From contig NZ_CP019082.1 of the NCBI RefSeq assembly GCF_001956985.1, positions 6,386,001 through 6,450,000 of the forward strand: a stretch of DNA of 64,000 bases, in the 5' to 3' direction. This DNA comes from Paludisphaera borealis. GTDB lineage: Bacteria; Planctomycetota; Planctomycetia; Isosphaerales; Isosphaeraceae. This document shows, one piece after another, positions 18,171-27,231 of the stretch. The notes beneath the pieces are model-generated. The model saw only the letters and a list, made by a program, of their open reading frames with translations. It had not been told where the DNA came from and searched no databases. Within the stretch, counting starts at the first letter, position 1. Each line of letters begins with the position of its first letter. The position numbers and the translations under genes were made by a program.

Positions 18171-19199
18171 GTGGCGAGTCCAATCGGCGTAGCGATCGTG
18201 GGGGCCTCCGGGTATGCGGCCCGGGAGCTGATTCAGATCCTGCTCAAGCATCCGGGGGTCAAGATCACCACGGCGACCTCACGGCAGGACGAAGCGCCGA
18301 GGCTCGACGCCCTGCACCCGAGCCTGGCCAAGCGGATCGACCTGACCTGCGAGACCTTCGACGCCGACCGGATCGCCGAGAAGGCGGCTTTCGCGTTCTT
18401 GGCCTTGCCCCACACGGCGAGCATGGCCGTCGTCCCGGCCCTGCGCGAACGCAACGTCAAGGTGATCGACCTGAGCGCCGATTACCGGCTCACCGATCCC
18501 CAGGTTTACGAGGACTGGTACGGGCACGCCCATACGGACGTGGCGGGCCTTGGATCGGCGGTCTACGGCCTGCCGGAGCTGTTCCGCGACCGGATTCCCA
18601 CAGCGGGGTTGATCGCCAACCCGGGGTGTTACACCTCGACGAGCATCCTGGCGCTGGCGCCCCTCGTGGCGGAGAACCTGATCGAGCGGACGGGCGTCGT
18701 CATCGACGCCAAGAGCGGCGTCTCGGGGGCGGGGCGTTCTCCCAAGCTGACGACCCATTTCCCTGAGTGCAACGAGAGCTTCTCGGCCTACAGCGTCGGC
18801 CGGCACCGCCACACGCCGGAGATCGACCAGATCCTGACGACCGTGGCCGCCGGCCAGGGCGAGGCCGTCGAGGTCATCTTCACGCCCCACCTGGTGCCGA
18901 TGGACCGGGGCATCTTCGCCACCATCTACGCCGTCCCGCGCCAGGCGGCCGTCGAGCACGACCTGCTCGACCTCTACCGCTCGTTCTACGCCGACAGCCC
19001 GTTCGTCCGAGTGGTCAACCACCTCCCCGCTACCAAGGATTCTGCTTATACCAATTATTGCGATCTGACCGTCCGTGTGGTCCGCGGCCGGATCGTCGTC
19101 CTCGCCTGCCTCGACAACCTCATCAAAGGCGCGTCCGGCGTCGCCGTCCAGAACCTCAACCTGATGCTCGGCTGCCCGGAGGAAACGGCCCTGATCTGA
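18171..19199 (+). CDS. argC: N-acetyl-gamma-glutamyl-phosphate reductase
   Basis: Third step of arginine synthesis: NADPH reduction of N-acetylglutamyl phosphate to the semialdehyde. 342 residues. The N-terminal nucleotide-binding motif is [18 protein letters not shown], and the catalytic cysteine is in [17 protein letters not shown]. The [19 protein letters not shown]-like stretch and HRHTPEIDQ follow the family. Start GTG at 18171 has GGAGG eight bases upstream. No other arg gene lies nearby. Confidence 0.96.
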   Translation: MASPIGVAIVGASGYAARELIQILLKHPGVKITTATSRQDEAPRLDALHPSLAKRIDLTCETFDADRIAEKAAFAFLALPHTASMAVVPALRERNVKVIDLSADYRLTDPQVYEDWYGHAHTDVAGLGSAVYGLPELFRDRIPTAGLIANPGCYTSTSILALAPLVAENLIERTGVVIDAKSGVSGAGRSPKLTTHFPECNESFSAYSVGRHRHTPEIDQILTTVAAGQGEAVEVIFTPHLVPMDRGIFATIYAVPRQAAVEHDLLDLYRSFYADSPFVRVVNHLPATKDSAYTNYCDLTVRVVRGRIVVLACLDNLIKGASGVAVQNLNLMLGCPEETALI

Positions 19200-19200
19200 C

Positions 19201-19360
19201 CGGGCGGATTGGGTTCCTTCGTCGCTTTTTCGAGGTCCAGAAGGAGGGCGATCCGCCGTGTCGCCGGCGATCGCCTGGGTCTCTCCCCCGGCTGAGCCCA
19301 CCGGCTGGAATTGGGTTCGTTTGCGCCTTCACAATCGCCACAAAACGCATCACAACCACT
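19201..19360 (-). pseudogene. Fragment related to the planctomycete paralogous family at 53308-54675
   Basis: On the minus strand a frame encodes EKATKEPNPP, close to KKATKEANPP of the gene at 53308. At the DNA level GGATTGGGTTCCTTCGTCGC matches GGATTGGCTTCCTTCGTCGC near 53670 with one change, and the T run after it also matches. A second similar motif GANEPNSSRWAQPGE follows upstream in the same frame. No complete gene is present, so this looks like a decayed copy or recurrent sequence of that family. Confidence 0.35.
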
Positions 19361-20068
19361 TACATAACAATGCCTTGCGACCGCCTGAACACTTGGCTTC
19401 GATCGGCGAGGAAATGGGGTCTGAATGACCTGGTCCACGACGGCCGACGTGGCTGAGCCAGGTTCCCCACCGTCACGAGACCCGTTGATCGCCCGGGCGG
19501 ACGCGCCCCTCGCTATTGGGTCCGTTCGCGCGGTTTTTCAATGTGTTCGATGGGGCGTTGCAGTCGAAACCGGATTGAGAAAGAGCCCGAGGCGCGCGGC
19601 GGCCCATTTGTAACTTACTTCAAGTCGACGGAAATCAGAGAAGTCGGGGCGACTTCCTCAGGCGAACCAAGACCCAGGTTGGTCGACCAAGGTGAAGGCG
19701 TCGCCGTGCCGTTCGGCGGTTCCGCCGAGACGACATCCAGACACCGGCCACCGAAATCATCTCTGGCCCAGCGGCGTCGCGGCGAGGCGTCGTGCCAGGG
19801 AAGCGATGCAAGCCCGAGAGAAGCAGCCGGCGCGAACCGGTCTGTGACGTTCAATTTTAAGCTGCAACGGCCCCCGGCCCTTGGTATCATCTCCGCCGAG
19901 TCTGCTGAGCTTGGTCGTTGAGCTGGGCGATATACGGCCAAGTGGCGCGTCCCGAGGTTGTTCCCACCGGTCCTGAAGTGGAAGGAACCGGGACAAAGGG
20001 GCATGCATAAGCGCATCTCTGTGTAACCTAATATCGCCTCAAACCGAGTTTGATTGCGGGGGGATCCG
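19361..20068. other. Gap without a supported gene
   Basis: About 700 bp between argC and the peptidoglycan-binding protein. Frames on both strands are short, Arg/Ser/Pro-rich and without recognisable domains. No repeat, tRNA or terminator was seen. Confidence 0.4.
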
Positions 20069-21025
20069 ATGCCACTGCTCGTTCTGAAACACCCTCCTCT
20101 TAAGCAGTCCGCGGCGAGCCGATTGGAAGCGGCGTCACGCAACAGCCCGGCCCTGAAATACGGGGAGTGCAACAGTGACGGCGTCAGGGCGCTGCAGAAT
20201 GCGTTGCTTCTGCTGGCGGACCCGCGAATTTCTATCTCGGACGGCGCCACGGGTAATTATCTCAATCAGACCGTAGCGGCCGTGAAGGCGTTCCAAACGC
20301 AGAACGGCCTGATTTCCGATGGCATCGCCGGTCAGCGAACCATCACACTCCTTGACGCTCTCCTGGCCAAGCGGGCGCAACGGAGTTTGCAGACTCTGGA
20401 TCGTGCCCTTGGCAGGCTCCGCCATCAGTACGGAAACGACGCCGCTCGGGCGAAGATCCTGCAGCAAATGGAGCAGGCGGTGCAAGGGCTACGGAGCGGC
20501 AACGATCTCGGGTTGGCGCTCGCTCTGCCGGTGATCGCGATCATCGTGGTTTTCTTCTTCATGTTGATGTGGCTGTCGCTTCCGCAGTCACAGGCGGCGT
20601 TGCGCGAACTGATGAGGAGGACGATCGAGGCGGTCAATGAGCGAGGAGAGGTCGCACAGGAAAAACTGCAAGAATTGAAGAAAGAGATCGATAGGTTCCT
20701 GGCTCAGGCTACAGAGATCAAGACCGACTGCATGGAGGAGACTCTCCTACGCGATCCGAAGAAGCACGCCGATTGCCTGCGTCGATTCAAACTGAAGCTC
20801 GCCGCTGCCCACCAAGCGCTTATTCGAACGCTGAATGACACGATCACTGTCATTTTCGACAGTCTCGGTCGTGGACGGTTGCGTTTCCCAAATGCCGTGC
20901 TGTTAAGAAACCTGGCGACCGCTTTCAAAGGATACATGGACGCGGTCAACGACCTACTCTCTTGCATGGAGTGCCCAGAGATTCCGTTCCCTCAGTTCCC
21001 TTCGAACCCTGATTTTCCATTCTGA
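20069..21025 (+). CDS. Peptidoglycan-binding domain membrane protein
   Basis: 318 residues from the ATG at 20069, preceded by GGGGGGA; a TTG at 20054 is an alternative. Residues about 25-100 look like a PG_binding_1 domain: SDGVRALQNALLLL, AVKAFQTQNGLISDGIAG and TITLLDALL. A single strong membrane helix (LALALPVIAIIVVFFFMLMW) is near residues 150-175. The rest is helical and charged (EKLQELKKEIDRFLAQAT) with four cysteines (TDCMEET, ADCLRR, LLSCMEC) and a Pro/Phe tail. It would be anchored in the inner membrane, with one part on either side. Function unknown. Codon use has more A/T in third position than its neighbours, hinting at transfer. Confidence 0.75.
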   Translation: MPLLVLKHPPLKQSAASRLEAASRNSPALKYGECNSDGVRALQNALLLLADPRISISDGATGNYLNQTVAAVKAFQTQNGLISDGIAGQRTITLLDALLAKRAQRSLQTLDRALGRLRHQYGNDAARAKILQQMEQAVQGLRSGNDLGLALALPVIAIIVVFFFMLMWLSLPQSQAALRELMRRTIEAVNERGEVAQEKLQELKKEIDRFLAQATEIKTDCMEETLLRDPKKHADCLRRFKLKLAAAHQALIRTLNDTITVIFDSLGRGRLRFPNAVLLRNLATAFKGYMDAVNDLLSCMECPEIPFPQFPSNPDFPF

Positions 21026-21323
21026 CCACCGTCCCGCAATCCGGAGAGTCGCTTGCCGCTAGGGAGGCGATCAATGGTGTCAGGGGATAAAGTGGGACAG
21101 GCAAAGGGGTCAGGAGCGGATGGCATGAATTTACTGAGTCCAGGTTAGCCAACCGGACGACTGCAATAGGGAAACAGGGATTTCGGTGGACCGATCACTC
21201 GGCCCGGAGTTCAAGTTATGCTCCGGCGTCGTCCGCTCCCCTCAAGAGGGGCGGCGGCCCCGTCGGTGGCGATCGCGGGGCGGAGCCAGTTCTGGTTGAT
21301 CACGCGGCCGAAGCGGTTGGAAC

Positions 21324-21440
21324 ATGACGGTTCCCGACGTCCTGGTCGCGTCGTGCGAGACGTGCGGCGCGGTCGTGAACGTGCCGCACCAGTCGATGCC
21401 GAAGATCAACGCGCATCGTCCAGCGCCAGCATCGGCTTGA
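21324..21440 (+). CDS. Very small Cys-containing ORF, possible gene fragment
   Basis: 38 codons: starts MTVPDVLVASCETCGAVVNV, then PHQSMPKINAHR and a short tail. The CETCG plus downstream sequence resembles the zinc-ribbon end of small antitoxin-like or zinc-finger proteins, but only one CxxC pair is present. An in-frame stop lies just upstream of the ATG. Its 3' end overlaps the convergent MDR gene by 35 bp. Probably a remnant. Confidence 0.25.
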   Translation: MTVPDVLVASCETCGAVVNVPHQSMPKINAHRPAPASA

Positions 21441-22362
21441 ATCGTCGGCCCGGCTCGTCGAAGGCGGTGATCGCCTGCCGCCAGTCGGAGAGCGGATAGG
21501 ACCGAGCTTCGGGCAGCGACGCCCGCCGGAGCATCGGCCAGAGCTTGCGGAACCAACCTTGCCACTCCAGCGGCTTGACCGTACCGAGTCGGTCGCGAAG
21601 GTGGAAGCGTTGCAGCTTCGGGCCGGTGGGGATCGGTTGAAACGATTCTCCGGAGAGCAAGCCGTAGGATACGAAGTCCGACGTGCGGGGCATGACGGCC
21701 AGGAGGGCCTCGGCGAGCGGGCCGCCGACGGCGTCGAAAGCGACGTCGGCCCGCGACGCGGCGGCGGCGATCGCGTGGGGCTCGGCCATGCTCAGGGGGA
21801 TGAGACCGAGTTCCGCGAGCGACGCCGCGTGGCTGACGGATCGGCAGACGACGACGACTTCGCGCGCGCCGGCTTCGAGCGCCCATCGGCCGAGCAGTCG
21901 GGCGCACGACGAACCGCCGGCGGTCAGGACCACGCGCCGGCCCTCGACCGGCCACGTCTCCAGCATCCGCAGTGCGGCGAGCGGGTTGATGTAGGCTCGC
22001 GCGGCGACGGACGTTTCAAGGTCGTCGGGAACCTCGACGAGCCAGGAGGGATCGCAATCGACGTACCGCCGCCAGGTTCCGGGGCCTCGCAGCGGCAGGG
22101 CGCGACGCCCCACAAGATGGGCCGATACGTGGTCGGCTTCGACCACCTGGCCGACTCCTTCGTAGCCGGCGACCTGGGGAGGTCGCACGCGATGGCCGTA
22201 GGCGCCCGTGATCGGGATCAGGTCGGACGGATTGATCGGGGCGGTGATCATCCGGACGCGGACGGTTCCCGGTGGGCGAGCCCCCAGTTCGGCGGCTTCG
22301 AGCGTCAACGCGTCGATCGGCGGGCCGAATCGGCGGTACCAGAGCGCTTCGTCGGTCAACAC
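21406..22362 (-). CDS. Medium-chain dehydrogenase/reductase, enoyl reductase (MECR/ETR)-like
   Basis: 318 residues from a GTG at 22362. It follows the layout of 2-enoyl thioester reductases: ITAPINPSDLIPITGAYG, the short PQVAGYEGVGQVVEA motif, and a cofactor fold with VVLTAGGSSCARLLGRWALEAG. The zinc ligands of alcohol dehydrogenases are absent, as expected for quinone or enoyl reductases. VVVCRS rather than an acidic residue after beta-2 suggests NADPH. The likely reaction is reduction of a conjugated double bond, possibly in fatty acid metabolism; substrate not known. No partner genes are adjacent. Confidence 0.8.
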   Translation of the reverse strand: MLTDEALWYRRFGPPIDALTLEAAELGARPPGTVRVRMITAPINPSDLIPITGAYGHRVRPPQVAGYEGVGQVVEADHVSAHLVGRRALPLRGPGTWRRYVDCDPSWLVEVPDDLETSVAARAYINPLAALRMLETWPVEGRRVVLTAGGSSCARLLGRWALEAGAREVVVVCRSVSHAASLAELGLIPLSMAEPHAIAAAASRADVAFDAVGGPLAEALLAVMPRTSDFVSYGLLSGESFQPIPTGPKLQRFHLRDRLGTVKPLEWQGWFRKLWPMLRRASLPEARSYPLSDWRQAITAFDEPGRRFKPMLALDDAR

Positions 22363-22384
22363 ACGCCTGCCCGCGACTGAATGG

Positions 22385-22592
22385 TTGTAGCCGGGGTCTG
22401 CGACCCCGGGACGCGGGCCGAGGGACCGGATCGGCCTCCGATTTGGAGTGAAGGAGCTTGCTCCCGCATGGGCGACGGGTCAGGCGCGGCGGCAAGCAGC
22501 CGCACTCCACTTCACATCCGGCCTCACAGAGGCCGGCTACAAAAGCGTTGTCGCGGAGGGCGAGGCCGCGTATGCCTCGCCCTCCACAACGC
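22385..22592. repeat. Composite palindromic repeat element
   Basis: Three palindromes in 208 bp. CCGGGGTCTGCGACCCCGG at 22391-22409 and CCGGCCTCACAGAGGCCGG at 22518-22536 are each flanked outward by TTGTAGCCGG (22385-22394) and its inverse CCGGCTACAA (22533-22542), so the two halves form one outer inverted repeat. A third palindrome has GCGTTGT (22545) with ACAACGC (22586-22592) outside and GGAGGGCGAGGC with GCCTCGCCCTCC inside. It looks like a stack of REP/MITE-type sequences placed after the hibernation factor gene. Confidence 0.65.
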
Positions 22593-22612
22593 AAGAATCC
22601 TAATCCGGACCG

Positions 22613-22966
22613 TCAAATGACCTGATCGCCGCCGATCGAGGTCTGCTGCCCCTTGGGGTCGTGGAGCCGGCCGAGGGTGCTTTCCAGCGAACGGGCCAAC
22701 TTCTCGGAAGCGCCGTCGACGGCGTCGTCGATCGTGGACGCCTGATGGCTGGCGACGATCGGCTGATGGCCCGCCAGGCGGGCTTCCATCAGGCAACGCT
22801 TATCATTCGCCGCGCCTTTGGGACCGTTCACGTCGGCGAGATGAACCTCGACGCGCGTGATCTGGCCTTCGTGGTGCTTCAGGGCCTCTTTAAGTCCACC
22901 GGCGATCTCCTCGAAGAGCTTTTCGCTGCCGTGGATGTGATTATCGGTACGGACTTCAACGTGCAT
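22613..22966 (-). CDS. Ribosome hibernation promotion factor-like protein (HPF/RaiA/YfiA family)
   Basis: 117 residues. Starts MHVEVRTDNHIHGSEKLFEE; the ITRVEVHLADVNG strand and the DKRCLMEARLAGHQPI strand match the beta-alpha-beta-beta-beta-alpha fold of the family. Such proteins bind the 30S decoding site in resting cells and block translation; the short form without C-terminal dimerising domain resembles YfiA/HPF. The family contact residues are only partly conserved, so the role is probable, not certain. Alone in its transcript; the palindromic element lies just downstream. Confidence 0.75.
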   Translation of the reverse strand: MHVEVRTDNHIHGSEKLFEEIAGGLKEALKHHEGQITRVEVHLADVNGPKGAANDKRCLMEARLAGHQPIVASHQASTIDDAVDGASEKLARSLESTLGRLHDPKGQQTSIGGDQVI

Positions 22967-23107
22967 GATGGACCTCGTTCCGACTTCGATTTCTAAAAGC
23001 CTTCGCGTGATTCAGTTACGGTTAGTGTAGGTCGCGCGGGAGTTTAATCAAGGAGCCCGGCCACGGCCGAAGCTCCTTGAAGGGGCCCCCTCGCAAACCT
23101 CTCGCGA

Positions 23108-24508
23108 CTACAACGGCTTCTTGTCGCGATCGCCCAGTCCCCCCTTGAGCGGGATCTTCCGCTCGGGCTTGGGCGCCGGGGGGGTCTCGTCTTCTTCGTC
23201 TTCCTCCACGGCTTCCTGCCCCTTGACGGGGAGGAGCGAGAGCGAGATCCGCTTGACGTCGGGCTCGACCTTGAGGATGCGGACCTCGACCTCCTGGTCG
23301 GGCTTGACGATGTCGGTGATCCGCCGGACGCGGGTCGGCGACAGCTCGGTGATGTGGATCAGGCCCTCGACGCCGGGCTCGAGCTCGACGAACGCGCCGA
23401 ACTCCATGAGCTTGGTGACCTTGCCCTTGACCATCGCGCCGCGAGGGTACGTCTCCTCGACGTTTTCCCAGGGGCTTTGCAGAAGCTGCTTGAGGCCGAA
23501 GGTCAGCTTTCGCGTCACCTGATCGATCCGGAGGATCTTGACGGTGACCTTGTCGCCGGGCCGGATCACGTCCTCGACCTTGGAGACGCGCACCCAGCTC
23601 ATCTCGCCGATCGGCAAGAGGCCGTCGACCCCACCGACGTCGACGAAGGCGCCGAAGTCCTTGACCGAGCGGACCACGCCCTCGCGGATCTGACCTTCTT
23701 CGAGCGTCGCCCAGGTCTTCTCGCGCATCTCGGCGCGTTCTTGTTCGAGCAGCTCGCGGCGCGAGACCACCAGGTTCTTCTCGCGAGCGTTGGCCTCGGT
23801 GACGATCGCGCGGAACTTCTGGTTGACGAACGAGGCGGCGTCCTCGACCCGGTTGAGGTCGATCTGGCTGATGGGCATGAACCCGCGAATGCCGTCGACG
23901 TCGACCTCGACGCCTCCCTTGATGGTCTTGGTGACCTTGGCCTCGACGATCGCGCCTTGCTTCAGGTTCTCCCAGTTCGCCTCGATCGCCGAGCCCTTGA
24001 GCCGCAGGTGGACGATCCCCTCGCTGCGGTCGAAGTGGTCGACGACGACTTCGATGTCGGTTCCGGGCGCGGGGATTTCACCCTCGAACAGGTCGAGCGG
24101 GACGACGCCCTCGCTCTTGCCGCCGAGGTCGATGAACAGGCTCCGGCCGCGCACACTGATGACCCGGCCCATCCGCGGGGCTTGCCCCTGGCTGCGTTCC
24201 TGACCCCGGTCGCCCTTGGCGACGGGCGGGCGCTCCGGGCGCTTGGCCCGAGGCGAGGCGACGTCGAAGGTCTTGGGGTCGAAGCCGCTCATGGCCGCTT
24301 CAAGCTCGGCGTCCAGGTCGGAGTCCCACTGCCGCTTGAGCGGCAGTTCGGAGGACGCGTACCGCTGGGAGGGATTCGCCAGGGCGGTTTCCATAGCCTC
24401 GTCGATCGCCGCGTCGCGCGGCGACGAGGGGGGCGCCGAGCTTCTCGCGGCCTGAGGAGTCGGACTGGACGCCGCCGGGTTGGTCGATTGGTCGTTCGCT
24501 TCGGGCAT
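23108..24508 (-). CDS. S1 RNA-binding domain protein (ribosomal protein S1-like, four S1 repeats)
   Basis: 466 residues from the ATG at 24506-24508 (MPEANDQS). The first 100 or so residues are a Ser/Pro/Ala-rich, disordered tail. Four S1 folds follow at about residues 115-180, 190-265, 275-350 and 360-435, with signatures GRVISVRGRSLFIDLGG, VDVDGIRGFMPISQ, VRSVKDFGAFVDVGGVDGLL and VTKLMEFGAFVELEPGVEGL. The end is acidic (EAVEEDEEDE) then basic. It likely binds mRNA at the ribosome or acts as an S1-related factor. E. coli S1 has six repeats, so this is a shorter relative. Longer upstream frame extensions are not supported. Confidence 0.88.
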   Translation of the reverse strand: MPEANDQSTNPAASSPTPQAARSSAPPSSPRDAAIDEAMETALANPSQRYASSELPLKRQWDSDLDAELEAAMSGFDPKTFDVASPRAKRPERPPVAKGDRGQERSQGQAPRMGRVISVRGRSLFIDLGGKSEGVVPLDLFEGEIPAPGTDIEVVVDHFDRSEGIVHLRLKGSAIEANWENLKQGAIVEAKVTKTIKGGVEVDVDGIRGFMPISQIDLNRVEDAASFVNQKFRAIVTEANAREKNLVVSRRELLEQERAEMREKTWATLEEGQIREGVVRSVKDFGAFVDVGGVDGLLPIGEMSWVRVSKVEDVIRPGDKVTVKILRIDQVTRKLTFGLKQLLQSPWENVEETYPRGAMVKGKVTKLMEFGAFVELEPGVEGLIHITELSPTRVRRITDIVKPDQEVEVRILKVEPDVKRISLSLLPVKGQEAVEEDEEDETPPAPKPERKIPLKGGLGDRDKKPL

Positions 24509-24871
24509 GAATCGAGTCCGTCTGTCAGACAGGTTCAAGGGAATCGGCTTGGTCGAAGGTCCGGCGCAATCCCCGCCGCGGAGCCCCGCTCCTTCCAGTC
24601 GAAGGATACCGGCCTTCATCCGAACGCTTCGCGGCCCCTGCATTCTTGCTCGCGTTGAGGGGGATGCACTCTCTCCAGCCTATCCACTTGCAGGAATCGA
24701 GCCAAGCCGGAGCCGGTTCCCGCGCCGGAGTGTGCGATCACCGCCGGGCCGACACTGGCCCTTCGTCGCGGGTTCGGGTAGTCTGACGGCCCAGATCGCG
24801 GGTGAACGCTCGAATCGGCTGGGATTCGGGCGAATCTTGAATGTTCATCGTATTCGCGGAGTCCAGACGAC
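24509..24871. other. Intergenic gap between divergent genes
   Basis: 363 bp between the S1-domain gene (minus) and the RraA-like gene (plus). It should contain both promoters, but I could not identify clear -35/-10 pairs. No repeat or terminator seen. Confidence 0.4.
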
Positions 24872-25582
24872 ATGGCGGGACCCACTCTCAACGCCGAGGT
24901 GTTCGAGTCGCTGCGGCGGTACAACACCCCGACGATTTCCAACGCGATCGAGCTTTTCAACGTCCGCCCGCGCAACGTCGGCTTCCTGCCGCACACGATC
25001 CGCAGTCTGCTCCCCGAAATCGGCCCCATCGTCGGCTTCGCGGTGACCTCGCAGACCCGGGCGCTGCCGCCGGGCCCGGACGAGCCCAGGGGCGAACGGC
25101 TCGGAGAATATTTCCGGTACGTGGCCGCCGCGCCCGGGCCGAAGATCGCCGTCGGCGAGGATCTCGACGATCCGGCGGGCCTCGGCGCCCAGTTCGGCGA
25201 GGTGACGGCCACGATCCACCAGAAACTCGGTTGCGTCGGCCACATCACCAGCGGCTGCCCGCGCGATCTCGACGAGGTCGGGGCCCTCGGCTTCGCCCTC
25301 TTCGGTCTCAATCCCTGCGTCAGCCACGCCTACGTCCGGCTGGTCGATTTCGGCAAGCCGGTCCAGATCGCCGGCGTGACGATCGCGCCGGGGGATCTGC
25401 TCCACGCCGACAAGCACGGCGTCTGCATCGTGCCGATCGAGGTCGCTCCCAAGCTGGCCGAAGCCTGCGCCGAGGTCGAACGCCTGGAACGGCCGCTGCT
25501 GGAGATCTGTCGGGGAACCGAGTTCGACCTCGAAGAGTACATCCGCCGGCGCATCGGCGACCAGGGGCGGCTCGGCGAGTGA
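24872..25582 (+). CDS. RraA-like protein / 4-hydroxy-4-methyl-2-oxoglutarate aldolase family
   Basis: 236 residues. The RraA fold is seen in residues 10-215: TPTISNAIELFNVRPRNVG at the start, VGHITSGCPRDLDEVGALGF in the middle and VTIAPGDLLHADKHGVCIVP near 170-190, where family members hold the Asp that binds metal. Family members are either RNase E regulators or class II aldolases for pyruvate-derived substrates; the context gives no help. Position and length fit the aldolase branch. Confidence 0.82.
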   Translation: MAGPTLNAEVFESLRRYNTPTISNAIELFNVRPRNVGFLPHTIRSLLPEIGPIVGFAVTSQTRALPPGPDEPRGERLGEYFRYVAAAPGPKIAVGEDLDDPAGLGAQFGEVTATIHQKLGCVGHITSGCPRDLDEVGALGFALFGLNPCVSHAYVRLVDFGKPVQIAGVTIAPGDLLHADKHGVCIVPIEVAPKLAEACAEVERLERPLLEICRGTEFDLEEYIRRRIGDQGRLGE

Positions 25583-25592
25583 CTTCGAGCCA

Positions 25593-26063
25593 TCAGCCGA
25601 CGCGACGAGGGTTGGGATAGACCACGGCGACCGGCTCGAACCGACGATTCCGGCCGACGGCCTCGTCGGGACGGGTCTGATCGAGGCGTTTCCCCTCGGC
25701 GTACCAGCGTCCCTTGCGGAACTCGAAGACCGCCGTGGCGTGACGTCGGGTGTGCAGAAGGTCGAAGAGGTCGGGATCGAAATGAACGCAGACGAGCGCC
25801 AGGAGATACCGAGATTTCCGGTCCCTGGCCCACAAGACCTCGTCGTGCCAGTGGGCGTCCTCCCAGCGCTGGCCTTCGTCGTAGTCGAAGCTGGCCAGCG
25901 ACGTGATGAACCGCGCTTCGAGGCGTTCGCGTTGCGAACGAAACAGCTCGCGGGCCTGATCGACGTGGAAGTCTTCGAAAAACAACCGCAAGGGCCGATG
26001 CAGGACGCACCACGCCACGAAGACGCAGATGGGCAGGACGCCGACTCCGATCAGCCATCCCAT
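25593..26063 (-). CDS. Hypothetical protein with one membrane helix
   Basis: 156 residues from the ATG at 26061-26063, chosen because the membrane helix (MGWLIGVGVLPICVFVAWCVL) would then start at residue 1; longer frames add non-conserved, Arg-rich sequence. The remainder is soluble and acidic/basic (FHVDQARELFRSQRERLEAR, SRYLLALVCVHFDPDLF) and ends YPNPRRVG. I do not recognise the domain. It is divergent from nfo and ends 10 bp from the convergent RraA-like gene. Confidence 0.6.
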   Translation of the reverse strand: MGWLIGVGVLPICVFVAWCVLHRPLRLFFEDFHVDQARELFRSQRERLEARFITSLASFDYDEGQRWEDAHWHDEVLWARDRKSRYLLALVCVHFDPDLFDLLHTRRHATAVFEFRKGRWYAEGKRLDQTRPDEAVGRNRRFEPVAVVYPNPRRVG

Positions 26064-26202
26064 GAATCGAGCCCTCGGCCACAAGCCAGAAAAGGTCCGC
26101 TGAGCACGCATTGTAGAATTTCGGCGGCCTGATCCGCAAGTGACGCGCGCTCGCGGAAAATTCTTGGAATCTGAAAAACTCCCGCAAGTACGGAACCGCC
26201 TG

Positions 26203-27102
26203 ATGCCTCGTCCCCGAAAATCAACGTCTCCAACGTCCAAGCCCGCCTTGAAGTTGGGCGCGCACATGTCCATCGCCGGAGGATACGACCGGGCGGTCCG
26301 AGCGGCCCACGCGTTCGGCTTCGAAACCGTCCAGTTGTTTACAAAAAACAACAATCAATGGAACGCGCCCCCCTTGACCGACGCGCAGACCGACGCGTTT
26401 CGCCAGGCGCTCGAAGAGACGGGGGTCGTTGATCCGGTGGCGCACACGTCGTACCTGATCAACATGGCGAGCCCCGACGACACGCTATGGAAGCGGTCGA
26501 TCGACGCGATGGTGGTGGAAGTCGGGCGCTGCGCCCGGCTCGGGATCGCCGACCTGGTGGTGCATCCCGGGGCCCATGTGGGATCGGGCGAGGCCGCCGG
26601 GTTGAAGCGCGTGGCGGAGGCTCTCGACCGGGTGGCCGAGGCGACGGCCGAGTCCGCCGTGACGATCGACCTGGAGACGACGGCCGGGCAGGGGAGCTGC
26701 CTGGGACATCGGTTCGAGCATCTCCAGGCGATCCTGGAGATGGTCGCCGATCGGAGCCGGCTGGGCGTCTGCGTGGACACCTGCCACATTTTCGCGGCGG
26801 GCTATTCTCTCGACACCCGGGAACGGTACGATGAGACGGTGAACGATCTCGACCGGACCGTCGGGCTGGGATTGGTTCGAGTCTGGCATCTCAACGACAG
26901 CCTTCGCGAGCATGCCAGCCGGGTCGACCGCCACGCGGGCATCGGCGCGGGCCGCATCGGCCTCGAACCATTTCGATTCCTGGTGAACGACGCCCGATTC
27001 CGGTCCCTGCCAATGATACTGGAAACCCCCAAGGGGATCGAAGAGGGCGAGGAACTCGACGCCCGCAACCAGAGAGCCCTGCGGCAACTCGTCGAGCCCT
27101 GA
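26203..27102 (+). CDS. nfo: Endonuclease IV (AP endonuclease)
   Basis: Cleaves DNA at abasic sites in base excision repair. 299 residues from ATG 26203. The barrel opens with LKLGAHMSIAGGYDRAVRAA. Zinc ligands of the family are visible: HPGAHVG (His), the Glu in IDLETTAG, DTCHIFAAGY (Asp, His), the VWHLNDS motif (His, Asp), HAGIGAG (His) and ILETP (Glu). Length and motif order match E. coli Nfo. The following ppk is 130 bp downstream, with no clear sign of a shared operon. Confidence 0.97.
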   Translation: MPRPRKSTSPTSKPALKLGAHMSIAGGYDRAVRAAHAFGFETVQLFTKNNNQWNAPPLTDAQTDAFRQALEETGVVDPVAHTSYLINMASPDDTLWKRSIDAMVVEVGRCARLGIADLVVHPGAHVGSGEAAGLKRVAEALDRVAEATAESAVTIDLETTAGQGSCLGHRFEHLQAILEMVADRSRLGVCVDTCHIFAAGYSLDTRERYDETVNDLDRTVGLGLVRVWHLNDSLREHASRVDRHAGIGAGRIGLEPFRFLVNDARFRSLPMILETPKGIEEGEELDARNQRALRQLVEP

Positions 27103-27231
27103 CCCGGACCGGTCCGCTCGCCGCCGATCGCGGCGCTCGCACGTCAGCTTCATCCCCCATTGTTCGCTCGTCATCGCCTGAAGCCGGGGTCCGCGGCCGG
27201 GGCGATCGACGGCACAGGACGGCGGCCAAGC

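Noticed and set aside
22363-22612. Palindrome at 22545-22592 as a Rho-independent terminator for the hibernation factor
   Set aside because: It is a strong hairpin but has no T tract on the minus strand, so it was kept as a repeat.
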